From Stenotrophomonas oahuensis (GTDB lineage Bacteria; Pseudomonadota; Gammaproteobacteria; Xanthomonadales; Xanthomonadaceae): DNA of 64,000 nucleotides. A program made the position numbers and the translations under genes. The number at the start of each line of letters is the position of its first letter. Position 1 is the first letter of the stretch. Under the pieces are notes generated by a model, which saw only the letters and a list, made by a program, of their open reading frames with translations, had not been told where the DNA came from and did not search any database. Below are positions 7,985-16,003 of the stretch, one piece after another. The DNA is taken from the NCBI RefSeq assembly GCF_031834595.1, contig NZ_CP115541.1:1426001-1490000 (forward strand), read 5' to 3'.

Positions 7985-8676
7985 GTGAGCCAGGTGCGCA
8001 TGGCGGCGTTGACGGTTTCAGGCTGTTCCATCGGGGCCAGGTGGCCGCAGTCGGGAATGATCTGCAGCGTCGAATGTGGTGCCAGCGCATGCATCTCTTC
8101 GCTGATTGCCGGCGATGTGATGCGGTCGTTGGCACCGCAGAGGATCAGCAGCGGATCTCGATAGGTGGCCAGCACATCGTGCCCGTCCACCCGTTCCAGC
8201 GCGCTCTGGCGCAGGAATACCTCCGCGCCGAGCCGCGCGGTCATGTCGCGCACACGCTGCACCAGCACGTAGTCATCCAGCCGTGAGGCATCAATGTAAC
8301 TGCGCATCAGCGTGTCGCCGAAGCCGTGGAACTTGCCTGGCAGGCGCACGCTGGCCTGCTGGCTGCGGCGCTGGGCAGCACGCTCGGGGGAATCAGCGTG
8401 GATCGAGGTGTCGATCAAGGCCAGGCGCAACACCCGTTCGGGCGCGGTGCGCAGGATCTGCTGGGCGACGAAGCCACCGAGTGAGAAGCCGGCGAGAGCG
8501 AACTGGGCCGGGGCCTGGGCCAGTACGTCATCAACCACGGCCTGCATGGTTTCACCGCGGGTCTGGTCGCCTACGGTGCAGCTGGCGATGTCGGAGAGTG
8601 CGGCGATCTGCTCGCGCCAGAGTTCGGCGTCGTTGAGCAGGCCCGGGAGCAGAAGCAGGGGGATTCTGTCAGTCAT
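7981..8676 (-). CDS. Alpha/beta hydrolase
   Basis: A 231-residue cytoplasmic hydrolase. The nucleophile elbow is GFSLGG with Ser65; the acid is probably the Asp in CGANDRIT and the base the His in DCGHLAPMEQP, in the usual order for the alpha/beta-hydrolase fold. The oxyanion-hole segment LLLPGLLND near residue 10 is typical of small esterase/lactonase-like members. The substrate cannot be told from sequence. The stop codon TAG is part of the GTAG of a SMAG repeat. Confidence 0.85.
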   Translation of the reverse strand: MTDRIPLLLLPGLLNDAELWREQIAALSDIASCTVGDQTRGETMQAVVDDVLAQAPAQFALAGFSLGGFVAQQILRTAPERVLRLALIDTSIHADSPERAAQRRSQQASVRLPGKFHGFGDTLMRSYIDASRLDDYVLVQRVRDMTARLGAEVFLRQSALERVDGHDVLATYRDPLLILCGANDRITSPAISEEMHALAPHSTLQIIPDCGHLAPMEQPETVNAAMRTWLT

Positions 8677-8784
8677 GCGACGTATTGTCGCGCCGTTTGA
8701 CGGCCACCGGAATGTCGCTGATGGCTCTATGTGTTGCGTGGCGTACGCGCTACGGTCTGGTGATCCCCATTGGAGAGAGCTGAC

Positions 8785-9273
8785 ATGCGATTGCCTGACA
8801 ACGCGTCTGCGCCGGTGAACGACAGCCCCTCAGGAAGTCGCAATCCGGTCCCCACGCCCGCGTTCGCACCCGCGCTGCCATTGAGCAGCATCGAGCAGAA
8901 GGAACTCAGCTACTTCAGGGACCTCGGCCGTCGTGACCAGGAGATCATCAGCCAGCGATTCCCCAGCTGTACCACCCGCCTTCGGGCGCTCGGTGCGCAG
9001 CTGGAGAGCATCCGCAATGCGGGGTTCGGTTCGCGTTGCCGGGTCGGTGGTGTTTCGCTGGACGCGCTGTTCGTGGAGGGTGCTGATGAGCTTGCGCGAG
9101 GGAGTGCGCTTGTGCAGGCGCTGCCCGAGGTTGCAAGCCCGATGGCGGGTTGGGCGTATGCGGTGCTGCTACGCAATGCCAGCGTGCCCGGGCATGAAGA
9201 AGAACGAGCGACGCTGGGTGCCGCTGCGGCGTGGATAACCCTGGTGACGGCACCGGAGGACGTTCAACGGTAG
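8785..9273 (+). CDS. Hypothetical protein
   Basis: A 162-residue soluble protein. The start at 8785 was chosen over one 15 nt upstream because GGAGAG lies 8 nt before it. The first 35 residues are rich in Asn, Ser and Pro (disordered); the rest looks helical, with a 'YFRDLGRRDQEIISQRF' segment and later 'MAGWAYAVLL'. No domain recognised, no signal peptide. The disordered Ser/Pro N-terminus resembles that of the effector-like genes at 16.0, 20.1 and 51.1 kb, but this is weak evidence. The TAG stop is provided by the GTAG of the repeat at 9270. Confidence 0.7.
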   Translation: MRLPDNASAPVNDSPSGSRNPVPTPAFAPALPLSSIEQKELSYFRDLGRRDQEIISQRFPSCTTRLRALGAQLESIRNAGFGSRCRVGGVSLDALFVEGADELARGSALVQALPEVASPMAGWAYAVLLRNASVPGHEEERATLGAAAAWITLVTAPEDVQR

Positions 9274-9348
9274 CGTCGGTCGATAGACGACGGCTGGTGA
9301 TGGTGATCGGCACGGTGACGCATGACGTTGTTCGAGGTCATGCGTTAC
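9270..9348. repeat. Composite repeat: SMAG palindrome plus conserved module, copy A
   Basis: Starts with GTAG and the palindrome arms GTCGGTCGAT/AGACGAC (9270-9293), then a conserved block GATCGGCACGGTGACGCATG (9305-9324). The block ends in a hairpin with 12-nt arms around GTTGTTCGAG (GCATGAC/GTCATGC). The first 57 nt match copy C (63695-63752, opposite strand) with about six differences; a partial copy is at 62429-62456. Confidence 0.7.
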
Positions 9349-9361
9349 AGCTCACCGCCGA

Positions 9362-12091
9362 TCACGCCTGCGGAATTGGGGCCTCGCCATCCACCTTCAC
9401 CGACTGCACCGGCAACGTCACCACCATCACGGTGGCGTCGTCCGGGTCGAGCTTGGTGGTGAAGCCCAGGCTCTGGCACATCGCCAGCATGGTGCTGTTC
9501 TCGCGCAGCACCTGGCCTTCGACCACGTTCAAGCCCAGCCACTGCGCGTACTCGATCATGATGGTCATCAACCGCCAGCCGATGCCGTGGCCCTTCAAAT
9601 CGGAACGGATCAGGATGCCGTACTCGCCCCGGTCATAGTCCGCATCGGCATGCAGGCGCACCGCGCCGAGCATGTCGCCCGTGCGCGGATCAATTGCCAC
9701 CAGGGCGATGGAGCGCGCGTAGTCGAGCTGGGTCAGCCGTGCGATGAACTCATGGCTGAAGTGCTTCACCGACTGGAAGAAGCGCAGGCGCAGGTCTTCA
9801 TCCGTTACGCGGGCGAAGAAGGCGCGGAACAAGGCATCGTCTTCCGGGCGCACCGGGCGCACAAACGCAGCGGCCCCATCCGACAGGGTGAGATGGCGCT
9901 CCCATTCCTTGGGATACGGGAACACCGCGAAACGGGGATGGCCACGGCCCTTGTGCATGCGCCGCGACGGCGCGATGGCAACGCGCGCATCCAGGGCCAG
10001 CACACCATCGCGGTCGGACAGCAGCGGGTTGATGTCCAGGGTGCGCACTTCGGGAATGTCTGCGGCCAGCTGCGCCAGTTTGACCAGGATCAGCGCGACC
10101 GCGCGCTCATCCGCAGCGGGTACGTCCCGGTAGGCCTTGAGGATGCGCGACACGCGGGTGCGCCCGATCAGCTCATGCGCCAGTCGCAGGTCCAGTGGCG
10201 GCAAGGCAAGCGCCTTGTCGTCGATGACTTCCACGGCGGTACCACCGCGCCCGAACACCACCACCGGACCAAAAGTAGGGTCGTCGGCGATACCGGCAAT
10301 CAGCTCGCGTGCCTTCGGCCGCACTACGGTGGGCTGCACCAGCACGCCGTCGATGCGCGCGTTCGGGCGCAGGGTGCGTGCCCGTTCCAGAATGGAGGTA
10401 GCGGCGGCATGCACGGCCTGCAGCGTGCCCAGGTTCAAGCGCACACCATCCACATCGGACTTGTGCGGAATACCGGCCGACAGAATCTTCACTGCGACCG
10501 TCGCGCCCTGCTCCAGCAGCGGCTGGGCGAGGTCCATCGCTTCGTGTGGGTCGGCGGCCTGCATCACTGGCGCAGAGGGGATGCCGTAGGCGCTGAGCAG
10601 CTGATGGGTGGCAATCGGATCCAGCCACTGCTGCCCGGCCGCCAGGGCGTCCTCCACCAGCGCGCGCGCCGCGGCGGTATCCACCACGAAGTCTTCCGGC
10701 AGACTGGGCGGGGATTCCATCAACGCCGCCTGCGCGTCGCGGTAGCGCACCAGATGCTGGAAGCCGCGCACGGCCTCGGCTTCGGTGGGATACGTCGGCA
10801 CGCGCGCCGCATTGAGCGTGGCGGTGGCGCGGTCGTCGTTGCCCAGCCACACCGCGAACACGGGCTTGTCGCGCTGGTGGCGCGGACGCAGGCCGAGTGT
10901 GCGGGTCAGCGCCTGCGCAGCGTCGGCCGACGAGGTGAACGCAGTGGGTACGTTGACCACCAGTACCGCGTCGTTCTCGCTGTCGTTCATCAGTGCTTCG
11001 ATGGCGGCGGCATAGCGGTCACCGTCCGCGTCGACCACGATGTCGACCGGATTGGCGCGCGACCAGCCCTGCGGCAGCACGGTGTCGAGCTGGGTCACGG
11101 TGGACGGGGAGAGCTCGGCCAGCTGGCCACGCAGGGCGCGCAGCTGATCCACCGCCAGCCGCCCTACCCCGCCACCGTTGCTCAGAATGGCCAGGCGACG
11201 GCCGGGGAAGGTGCCGAGCCGGCCCAGGGTTTCAGCGGCGGTGAACAGTTCGTCCAGCGCGCTCACCCGCAGCAGGCCGGCGCGGTTGAACGCGGCCCCG
11301 TACACGTCATCGGAACTGGCCAGCGCCTGCACGTGGGTGTCGGCGTCGGGATTGATGCGGATATGGCGGCCGGATTTGACCACCACCACCGGCTTGGCGC
11401 GGGCGGCCGCACGCGCGGCCGACATGAACTTGCGCGCGTCGCGGATGTGTTCCACGTACAGCAGGATGGCGCGGGTGCGGTAGTCGGTGGCGAAGTAGTC
11501 CAGCAGGTCGCCGAAATCCACGTCCAGTGCATCGCCGAGTGAGACCACGGCGGAGAACCCAACCGAGCGATCCACGCCCCACTCCACCAGCGCGGCGGCA
11601 ATCGCGCTGGATTCGGAGATCAGGGCCAGGTCGCCGGCCTGCGGGAAATGCGCGGCAATGCTGGCATTGAGCCGCGCGTGCGGGGCGATCACGCCCAGGC
11701 AGTGCGGGCCGAGAATGCGCAGCCCCTTGGCCCGGGCCGCAGTTTCCACCTGCTCGCCCAGCGAGCCGGGGCCGTGGCCGAGCTGGGCGGTCAGGATGAT
11801 GGCCGCCGACACGCCCAGTTCGGCGGCGGTGGCCACTACCTGCGGGACGATCTGCGCGGGGGCGGTGATCACCACCAGCTCCGGCACCCAGTCCAGGTCT
11901 TTGAGCCGCTTGACCGTGCGGATGCCGTCAATCTCGCCGTAGCGCGGGTTGACCCAGGCGACCTTGCCGGGGAAGCCGGTGCCGCGCAGGTTGCGCATCA
12001 CCGCGCGCCCGGCGGAGCGTTCGCGTGGGCTGCCGCCGATGACGGCGACCGATTGCGGGCGGAAGACCGATTGCAGGTGGTAGATGCTCAT
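9362..12091 (-). CDS. Pat-type protein lysine acetyltransferase (acyl-CoA synthetase-like domain fused to GNAT)
   Basis: A 909-residue fusion. Residues 1-about 450 are the CoA-binding and ligase parts of an ADP-forming acyl-CoA synthetase (VAVIGGSPRERSAG; GPHCLG), about 480-700 the ATP-grasp part, and about 750-895 a GNAT N-acetyltransferase domain (YDRGEYGILIRSDLKGHGIG). This is the architecture of E. coli PatZ/Pka and Salmonella Pat, which acetylate acetyl-CoA synthetase and other lysines. In PatZ the synthetase half is taken to be inactive; here a His is retained at 253 in THVQALA, where active ADP-forming synthetases have their phosphohistidine, so ligase activity is not excluded. Single gene, flanked by repeats. 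Confidence 0.88.
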   Translation of the reverse strand: MSIYHLQSVFRPQSVAVIGGSPRERSAGRAVMRNLRGTGFPGKVAWVNPRYGEIDGIRTVKRLKDLDWVPELVVITAPAQIVPQVVATAAELGVSAAIILTAQLGHGPGSLGEQVETAARAKGLRILGPHCLGVIAPHARLNASIAAHFPQAGDLALISESSAIAAALVEWGVDRSVGFSAVVSLGDALDVDFGDLLDYFATDYRTRAILLYVEHIRDARKFMSAARAAARAKPVVVVKSGRHIRINPDADTHVQALASSDDVYGAAFNRAGLLRVSALDELFTAAETLGRLGTFPGRRLAILSNGGGVGRLAVDQLRALRGQLAELSPSTVTQLDTVLPQGWSRANPVDIVVDADGDRYAAAIEALMNDSENDAVLVVNVPTAFTSSADAAQALTRTLGLRPRHQRDKPVFAVWLGNDDRATATLNAARVPTYPTEAEAVRGFQHLVRYRDAQAALMESPPSLPEDFVVDTAAARALVEDALAAGQQWLDPIATHQLLSAYGIPSAPVMQAADPHEAMDLAQPLLEQGATVAVKILSAGIPHKSDVDGVRLNLGTLQAVHAAATSILERARTLRPNARIDGVLVQPTVVRPKARELIAGIADDPTFGPVVVFGRGGTAVEVIDDKALALPPLDLRLAHELIGRTRVSRILKAYRDVPAADERAVALILVKLAQLAADIPEVRTLDINPLLSDRDGVLALDARVAIAPSRRMHKGRGHPRFAVFPYPKEWERHLTLSDGAAAFVRPVRPEDDALFRAFFARVTDEDLRLRFFQSVKHFSHEFIARLTQLDYARSIALVAIDPRTGDMLGAVRLHADADYDRGEYGILIRSDLKGHGIGWRLMTIMIEYAQWLGLNVVEGQVLRENSTMLAMCQSLGFTTKLDPDDATVMVVTLPVQSVKVDGEAPIPQA

Positions 12092-12162
12092 GGCCTTACG
12101 TTACACGGGTAGCCGTGACGTGAGGGATGATCTGGCGCAATCCGGACGATGTTGGACCGCGC

Positions 12163-12228
12163 GGACACGCATGGCGTGTCCCTACGGGTCGAGCGACCCC
12201 GGGTCGTAGTGACACGCCATGCGTGTCA
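12163..12228. repeat. Inverted pair of SMAG repeats
   Basis: 12163-12185: GGACACGC-ATG-GCGTGTCC then CTAC. 12206-12228: GTAG-TGACACGC-CAT-GCGTGTCA. They lie tail to tail between convergently placed hairpins, downstream of mgtE. The second copy continues into GCCATGATCCTGCGC (to about 12246), which is also found next to the copy at 48701 (reverse strand). Confidence 0.75.
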
Positions 12229-12278
12229 ACGCCATGATCCTGCGCACGTACATTCGCCATGCGTGCCCACGCGCACCA

Positions 12279-13646
12279 TCACAACAACGTGCCGCTCAAA
12301 ATCATCGCGGCAATGCTGAAATAGATGACCAACCCGGTCACATCCACCAATGTCGCCACGAACGGGGCCGACGCACTGGCCGGGTCGAACCCCAGCCGCT
12401 TCAGCACGAACGGCAGCATCGAACCGGACAACGACCCGAACGTCACAATCCCCACCAGCGCTGCACCAATGGTCAGGGCCAGCAGCTGCCAGTGCTCGCC
12501 GTAATCATGCAGGCCCAGCAGCTGCCAGGACACGATGCGGATCATCGCCAGCACGCCGAGGATGGCCCCCAGGGTCATGCCGGTCGGCAGTTCACGCAGC
12601 GCGACGCGCCACCAGTCGCGCAGGCGCAACTCGCGCAGCGCCAGGCTGCGGATCAGCAGCGAGGTGGCCTGCGAACCGGAATTGCCGCCCGAACTCATGA
12701 TCAAGGGAATGAACAGGGTCAACACCACGGCGCGGGCCAGCTCTTCCTCGTAGTGCTGCATGGCGCTGGCGGTGAGCATTTCGCCGAGGAACAGCACGCT
12801 CAACCAGCCGGCGCGCTTGCGCAGCATCTCGAAGAAGCCGATCTGCATGTACGGCTTGTCCAGAGCCTCCATGCCACCGAACTTGTGCGCGTCCTCGGTG
12901 GACTCCTCGATCAGCGCGTCCAGCACGTCATCCACGGTGACGATGCCGAGCACATGCTGTGCGTCGTCCACCACCGGAATGGCCAGCAGGTCATGGCGGC
13001 GGATCAGCCGCGCCACTTCTTCCTGGTCCAGCAGTGGGTGAACCGACACCGGTGCGTTGACCTGCGCTACTTCCAGGATCGATTCCTCGGGCAGCCCAGT
13101 GATCAGCCGGCGCATGGTCACCACCTGCTGCAGGGCCTGGCTGTGCGGGTCGAGCACGTAGATGGCGTAGACGGTCTCGCGGGTGCGCTCCACTTCGCGG
13201 ATGTGCTGCAGGGTGCGGCCGACGGTCCAGGTGGACGGCACGCTGACGAATTCGGTGGTCATCAGCGCGCCGGCGGTGTGCGCCGGGTAGCTGAGCAGCT
13301 GCTGGATCGCACGCCGGGCGTCGGCGCTGAGCAGCGGGATCAGGCGGGCGCGCTCGTCTTCGTCCAGCTCATGGACGATGTCGGTGGCGCGGTCGTCGGC
13401 CATCAGGCCCAGCAGGGCGGCGGCGCGGGCTTCGGGCAGGGCAGCGACCAGCTCGCCGCTGCGGGCCAGTTCGGGTTGTTCGAGCATCTTGACCGCGCGC
13501 GGCAACGGCAGCGCGGCCAGAGTGTCGGCGGCACGGGTCAGTTCAAGCGTGTTGAGGTATTCCACCGCGTCGGCGGTGTTGAAGTCCTGCAGGGGTGCGC
13601 TCAGGGCGGCATCGGCCACCGGACGCAGGAGGTCTTTCTGGTTCAT
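12279..13646 (-). CDS. mgtE: Magnesium transporter MgtE
   Basis: A 455-residue Mg2+-gated Mg2+ channel. The order is MgtE N-domain (about 10-130), two CBS domains (about 135-260), plug helix and five transmembrane helices (about 290-455) with the conserved SSGGNSGSQATSLL pore/selectivity region. In this family, falling cytoplasmic Mg2+ opens the channel through the N and CBS domains. The gene stands alone on the minus strand; its leader contains a large hairpin (13673-13725) that might act in cis. GGAGG lies 9-13 nt before the ATG on the minus strand reading (AACCAGAAAG region is partly coding), so the start is the usual MNQKD. Confidence 0.92.
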   Translation of the reverse strand: MNQKDLLRPVADAALSAPLQDFNTADAVEYLNTLELTRAADTLAALPLPRAVKMLEQPELARSGELVAALPEARAAALLGLMADDRATDIVHELDEDERARLIPLLSADARRAIQQLLSYPAHTAGALMTTEFVSVPSTWTVGRTLQHIREVERTRETVYAIYVLDPHSQALQQVVTMRRLITGLPEESILEVAQVNAPVSVHPLLDQEEVARLIRRHDLLAIPVVDDAQHVLGIVTVDDVLDALIEESTEDAHKFGGMEALDKPYMQIGFFEMLRKRAGWLSVLFLGEMLTASAMQHYEEELARAVVLTLFIPLIMSSGGNSGSQATSLLIRSLALRELRLRDWWRVALRELPTGMTLGAILGVLAMIRIVSWQLLGLHDYGEHWQLLALTIGAALVGIVTFGSLSGSMLPFVLKRLGFDPASASAPFVATLVDVTGLVIYFSIAAMILSGTLL

Positions 13647-13672
13647 GGGTTCGCCTTTGGATCGCGATGCGC

Positions 13673-13725
13673 GACGCCAACGCTGGCGAACCGTCCCGTG
13701 TCAGGCGGTCGCCATCGCTGGCGTC
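13673..13725 (-). promoter_or_regulatory. Leader hairpin with alternative foldings upstream of mgtE
   Basis: Two 17-nt arms, 13673-13689 and 13709-13725, pair at 15 of 17 positions (GACGCCA...TGGCGA type), 27-79 nt upstream of the mgtE start. Each arm can also fold on itself (GCCA/TGGC), so two exclusive structures are possible. The rest of the 428-bp gap 13647-14074 holds SMAG repeats and the kef promoter; no gene is seen. Confidence 0.45.
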
Positions 13726-13808
13726 GAGCAAGGTCGAGGTCTACTGTCGCTGGACATGGGTTGGGTTTCCGGATGGGTTTATTCGCTGGAGGCGGCGCGT
13801 TGCGCCGT

Positions 13809-13907
13809 CACCCGACCAACGGTCGGGTGCTACCGGAACACGGCGAGCACCTGACATTGGGCGACGACAGTGCGGAGCATCGGTAGCAGCCGACCGTTGG
13901 TCGGCTG
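13809..13907. repeat. Inverted pair of SMAG repeats (CCGACC/GGTCGG type)
   Basis: 13809-13833: CACCCGACC-AAC-GGTCGGGTG then CTAC. 13883-13907: GTAG-CAGCCGACC-GTT-GGTCGGCTG. Between divergent mgtE and the kef gene. Confidence 0.75.
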
Positions 13908-14074
13908 GCACCGCGCAGCGGTGTGCCTGCAGCGGCCGGCAGTCTGGACCTGTGCAGGACCCGGGTCAACCCCCAACCAGGCCCCTGTTGGGACACGGTT
14001 GAAGGTCGTTGACGCCCCCGGCCGCATAATGGGCGCGCGGCAACGGGCCGAGGTTCGGATCCACAGGTTTCCTC

Positions 14075-15883
14075 ATGCATAGCGGTGCCCTCGAACTGGC
14101 CCTGGTCCTGCTGCTGGCGGCGGTGATCGCCGTGCCGGTGTTCAAGAAGTTCGGCCTGGGCGCGGTGCTGGGCTACCTTGCCGCCGGCGTGGTGCTGGGT
14201 CCTGACGGGCTGGGCTTCGTGCAGGACGCCGACCGCATTCTGGGCGCGGCCGAGATCGGCGTGGTGATGCTGCTGTTCGTGATCGGCCTGGAGCTTTCGC
14301 CGTCGCGCCTGAAGGTGATGCGGCGTTCGGTGTTCGGGGCCGGCGCGGCGCAGGTGGCGCTGTGCGCGGTGGTGCTGGGCAGCCTGCTGTTGCTGGACCA
14401 CTTCCAGTGGAAGAGCGCGCTGATCGTCGGCATTGCATTGGCCCTTTCTTCAACGGCGGTCGGGCTGCAGCTGCTGTCCGAGCACAAGGCGCTGAACACC
14501 GATTACGGGCGACTGGGCTTTGCCATCCTGCTGTTCCAGGACCTGATCGCCATTCCGCTGCTGGCGGCCATTCCCCTGCTGGGCGGGGCGAAGAACCAGA
14601 CCCTGCACTGGAGCGACGTGGCGGTGGCGCTGGGCGCACTGGCCGTGGTCATCCTGTGTGGGCGGCCGGTGTTGCGCCGGCTGTTCAACATCATTGCGCG
14701 CACCCGCAGCCCCGAAGTGTTCACCGCCATGGCCCTGCTGGTGGTTCTGGGCACCGCGTGGTTCATGCAGGAGGCCGGGCTGAGCCCCAGCCTGGGGGCG
14801 TTCCTGGCTGGGGTGCTGTTGTCTGATTCGGAGTTCCGGCACGAGCTGGAATCGCAGATTGAACCCTTCAAGGGTCTGCTGCTGGGTCTGTTCTTCATTG
14901 CCGTGGGCATGGGCATCGACCTGGACCGGGTGGTGGCCGAACCCGGGCTGGTGGCAATCGGCGTGGTCGCGCTGCTGGTGGTGAAGTTCGGCCTGCTGTT
15001 TGCCATCGGCAAAGTGGCGAAGCTGAGCACCCGGCATGCGGTGATGCTGGGCAGCGTGCTGTGGCTGGGCGGCGAGTTCGCTTTCGTAGTGTTCAACGAA
15101 GCGCAGCGCGTGCATCTGCTGGGCGCGGCCAACCATGACCGGCTGGTGGCGGTGGTGGGGCTTTCGATGGCGCTCACCCCGCTGCTGATGCTGGCGTTGC
15201 TGCGGCTGCTGGGCAGCGAGCACAAGGCCGGCGATGCGCGCCCGGCCGATGCGGTGGACACCGACGGCACCCAGCCGAAAGTGCTGATTGCCGGCATGGG
15301 CCGCTTCGGCCAGGTGGTGGCGCGCCTGCTGACCGCGCAGAAAATTCCGTTCGTGGCGCTGGAGTCCAACCCGGACACGGTGTCGGACCTGCGCCGCTTC
15401 GGCAACAAGCTGTACTACGGCGACCCGACCCGGCCGGAGATGCTGCGTGCCTCCGGCGGCGAGCATATCCGCGTGTTCGTGATCACCCTGGACGACCCGG
15501 ATGCGAACATGCGGGCGACCCGACTGATCCGGCGCATGTACCCGCAAGCGGTGGTGCTGGCGCGCGCCCGCAACCGCCAGCATGCATGGCGGCTGATGGA
15601 CATGTCCGCCGAGCCGTTCCGCGAAGTATTCGGCACCAGCCTGGAGCTGAGCGAGCGCCTGCTGGTGGCGCTGGGTCTTTCCGCCGACACCGCACGCAGC
15701 CACGTGCAGCGCTTCCGCGAGCATGACGAGAAACTGCTGCGCGACCAGTACCTGGTGTATGACGATGAAGCGGCGGTGATCCAGACCTCACGCGACGCGC
15801 GGGCCGATCTGATGCGCCTGTTCGAGGCGGATGCCGGTCGCGACGCGAACACGTCAGAAGACGACGACAGATCGCGGGGGTGA
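14075..15883 (+). CDS. kefC: Kef-type K+/H+ antiporter (glutathione-regulated potassium efflux family)
   Basis: A 602-residue CPA2 antiporter. Twelve to thirteen hydrophobic segments fill residues 1-385 (GLGAVLGYLAAGVVLGP; ALSSTAVGLQLL; FLAGVLLSDSEFRHELESQIEPFKGLLLGLFF with the Kef-specific loop). A RCK/TrkA-N domain follows at about 400-520 (VLIAGMGRFGQVVARLL, Rossmann). Length and order match KefB and KefC of E. coli, which expel K+ and acidify the cytoplasm during electrophile stress and are gated by glutathione adducts at the RCK domain. No kefF/kefG-type ancillary gene is next to it. KefB versus KefC cannot be decided. Confidence 0.85.
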   Translation: MHSGALELALVLLLAAVIAVPVFKKFGLGAVLGYLAAGVVLGPDGLGFVQDADRILGAAEIGVVMLLFVIGLELSPSRLKVMRRSVFGAGAAQVALCAVVLGSLLLLDHFQWKSALIVGIALALSSTAVGLQLLSEHKALNTDYGRLGFAILLFQDLIAIPLLAAIPLLGGAKNQTLHWSDVAVALGALAVVILCGRPVLRRLFNIIARTRSPEVFTAMALLVVLGTAWFMQEAGLSPSLGAFLAGVLLSDSEFRHELESQIEPFKGLLLGLFFIAVGMGIDLDRVVAEPGLVAIGVVALLVVKFGLLFAIGKVAKLSTRHAVMLGSVLWLGGEFAFVVFNEAQRVHLLGAANHDRLVAVVGLSMALTPLLMLALLRLLGSEHKAGDARPADAVDTDGTQPKVLIAGMGRFGQVVARLLTAQKIPFVALESNPDTVSDLRRFGNKLYYGDPTRPEMLRASGGEHIRVFVITLDDPDANMRATRLIRRMYPQAVVLARARNRQHAWRLMDMSAEPFREVFGTSLELSERLLVALGLSADTARSHVQRFREHDEKLLRDQYLVYDDEAAVIQTSRDARADLMRLFEADAGRDANTSEDDDRSRG

Positions 15884-15909
15884 GACGCAGGTAATGCAGG
15901 GTCTGCAAG

Positions 15910-15923
15910 GTGACGTGCGTCAC
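15910..15923. promoter_or_regulatory. Palindrome in the gap before the 1317-aa gene
   Basis: GTGACG-TG-CGTCAC, a perfect inverted repeat 27 nt after the kef stop and 81 nt before the effector-like gene, flanked on both sides by TGCA. It could be an operator or a weak terminator hairpin; no T-tract follows. Confidence 0.35.
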
Positions 15924-16003
15924 GTATGCAAGATTTCTGTAACTTGTTTTAGGAACATCGTCAGAGACTCGCGGGGCCACTCCCCCACCGTGAGCTCCCC
16001 CTG

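Noticed and set aside
9587..11542. Plus-strand 651-codon open frame opposite the acetyltransferase gene
   Set aside because: Low-complexity His/Gln/Arg-rich translation typical of the antisense of high-GC coding DNA; the minus-strand protein has complete conserved domains. The same holds for long antisense frames opposite mgtE, the MMPL gene, the ammonia-lyase, the aryl-ACP ligase, polA and kef.
15952..15980. HrpL-type hrp box (GGAAC ... CCAC) before the 1317-residue gene
   Set aside because: The spacer is 20 nt, too long for the usual box; no PIP-box pair (TTCGB-N15-TTCGB) was found before any effector-like gene either.
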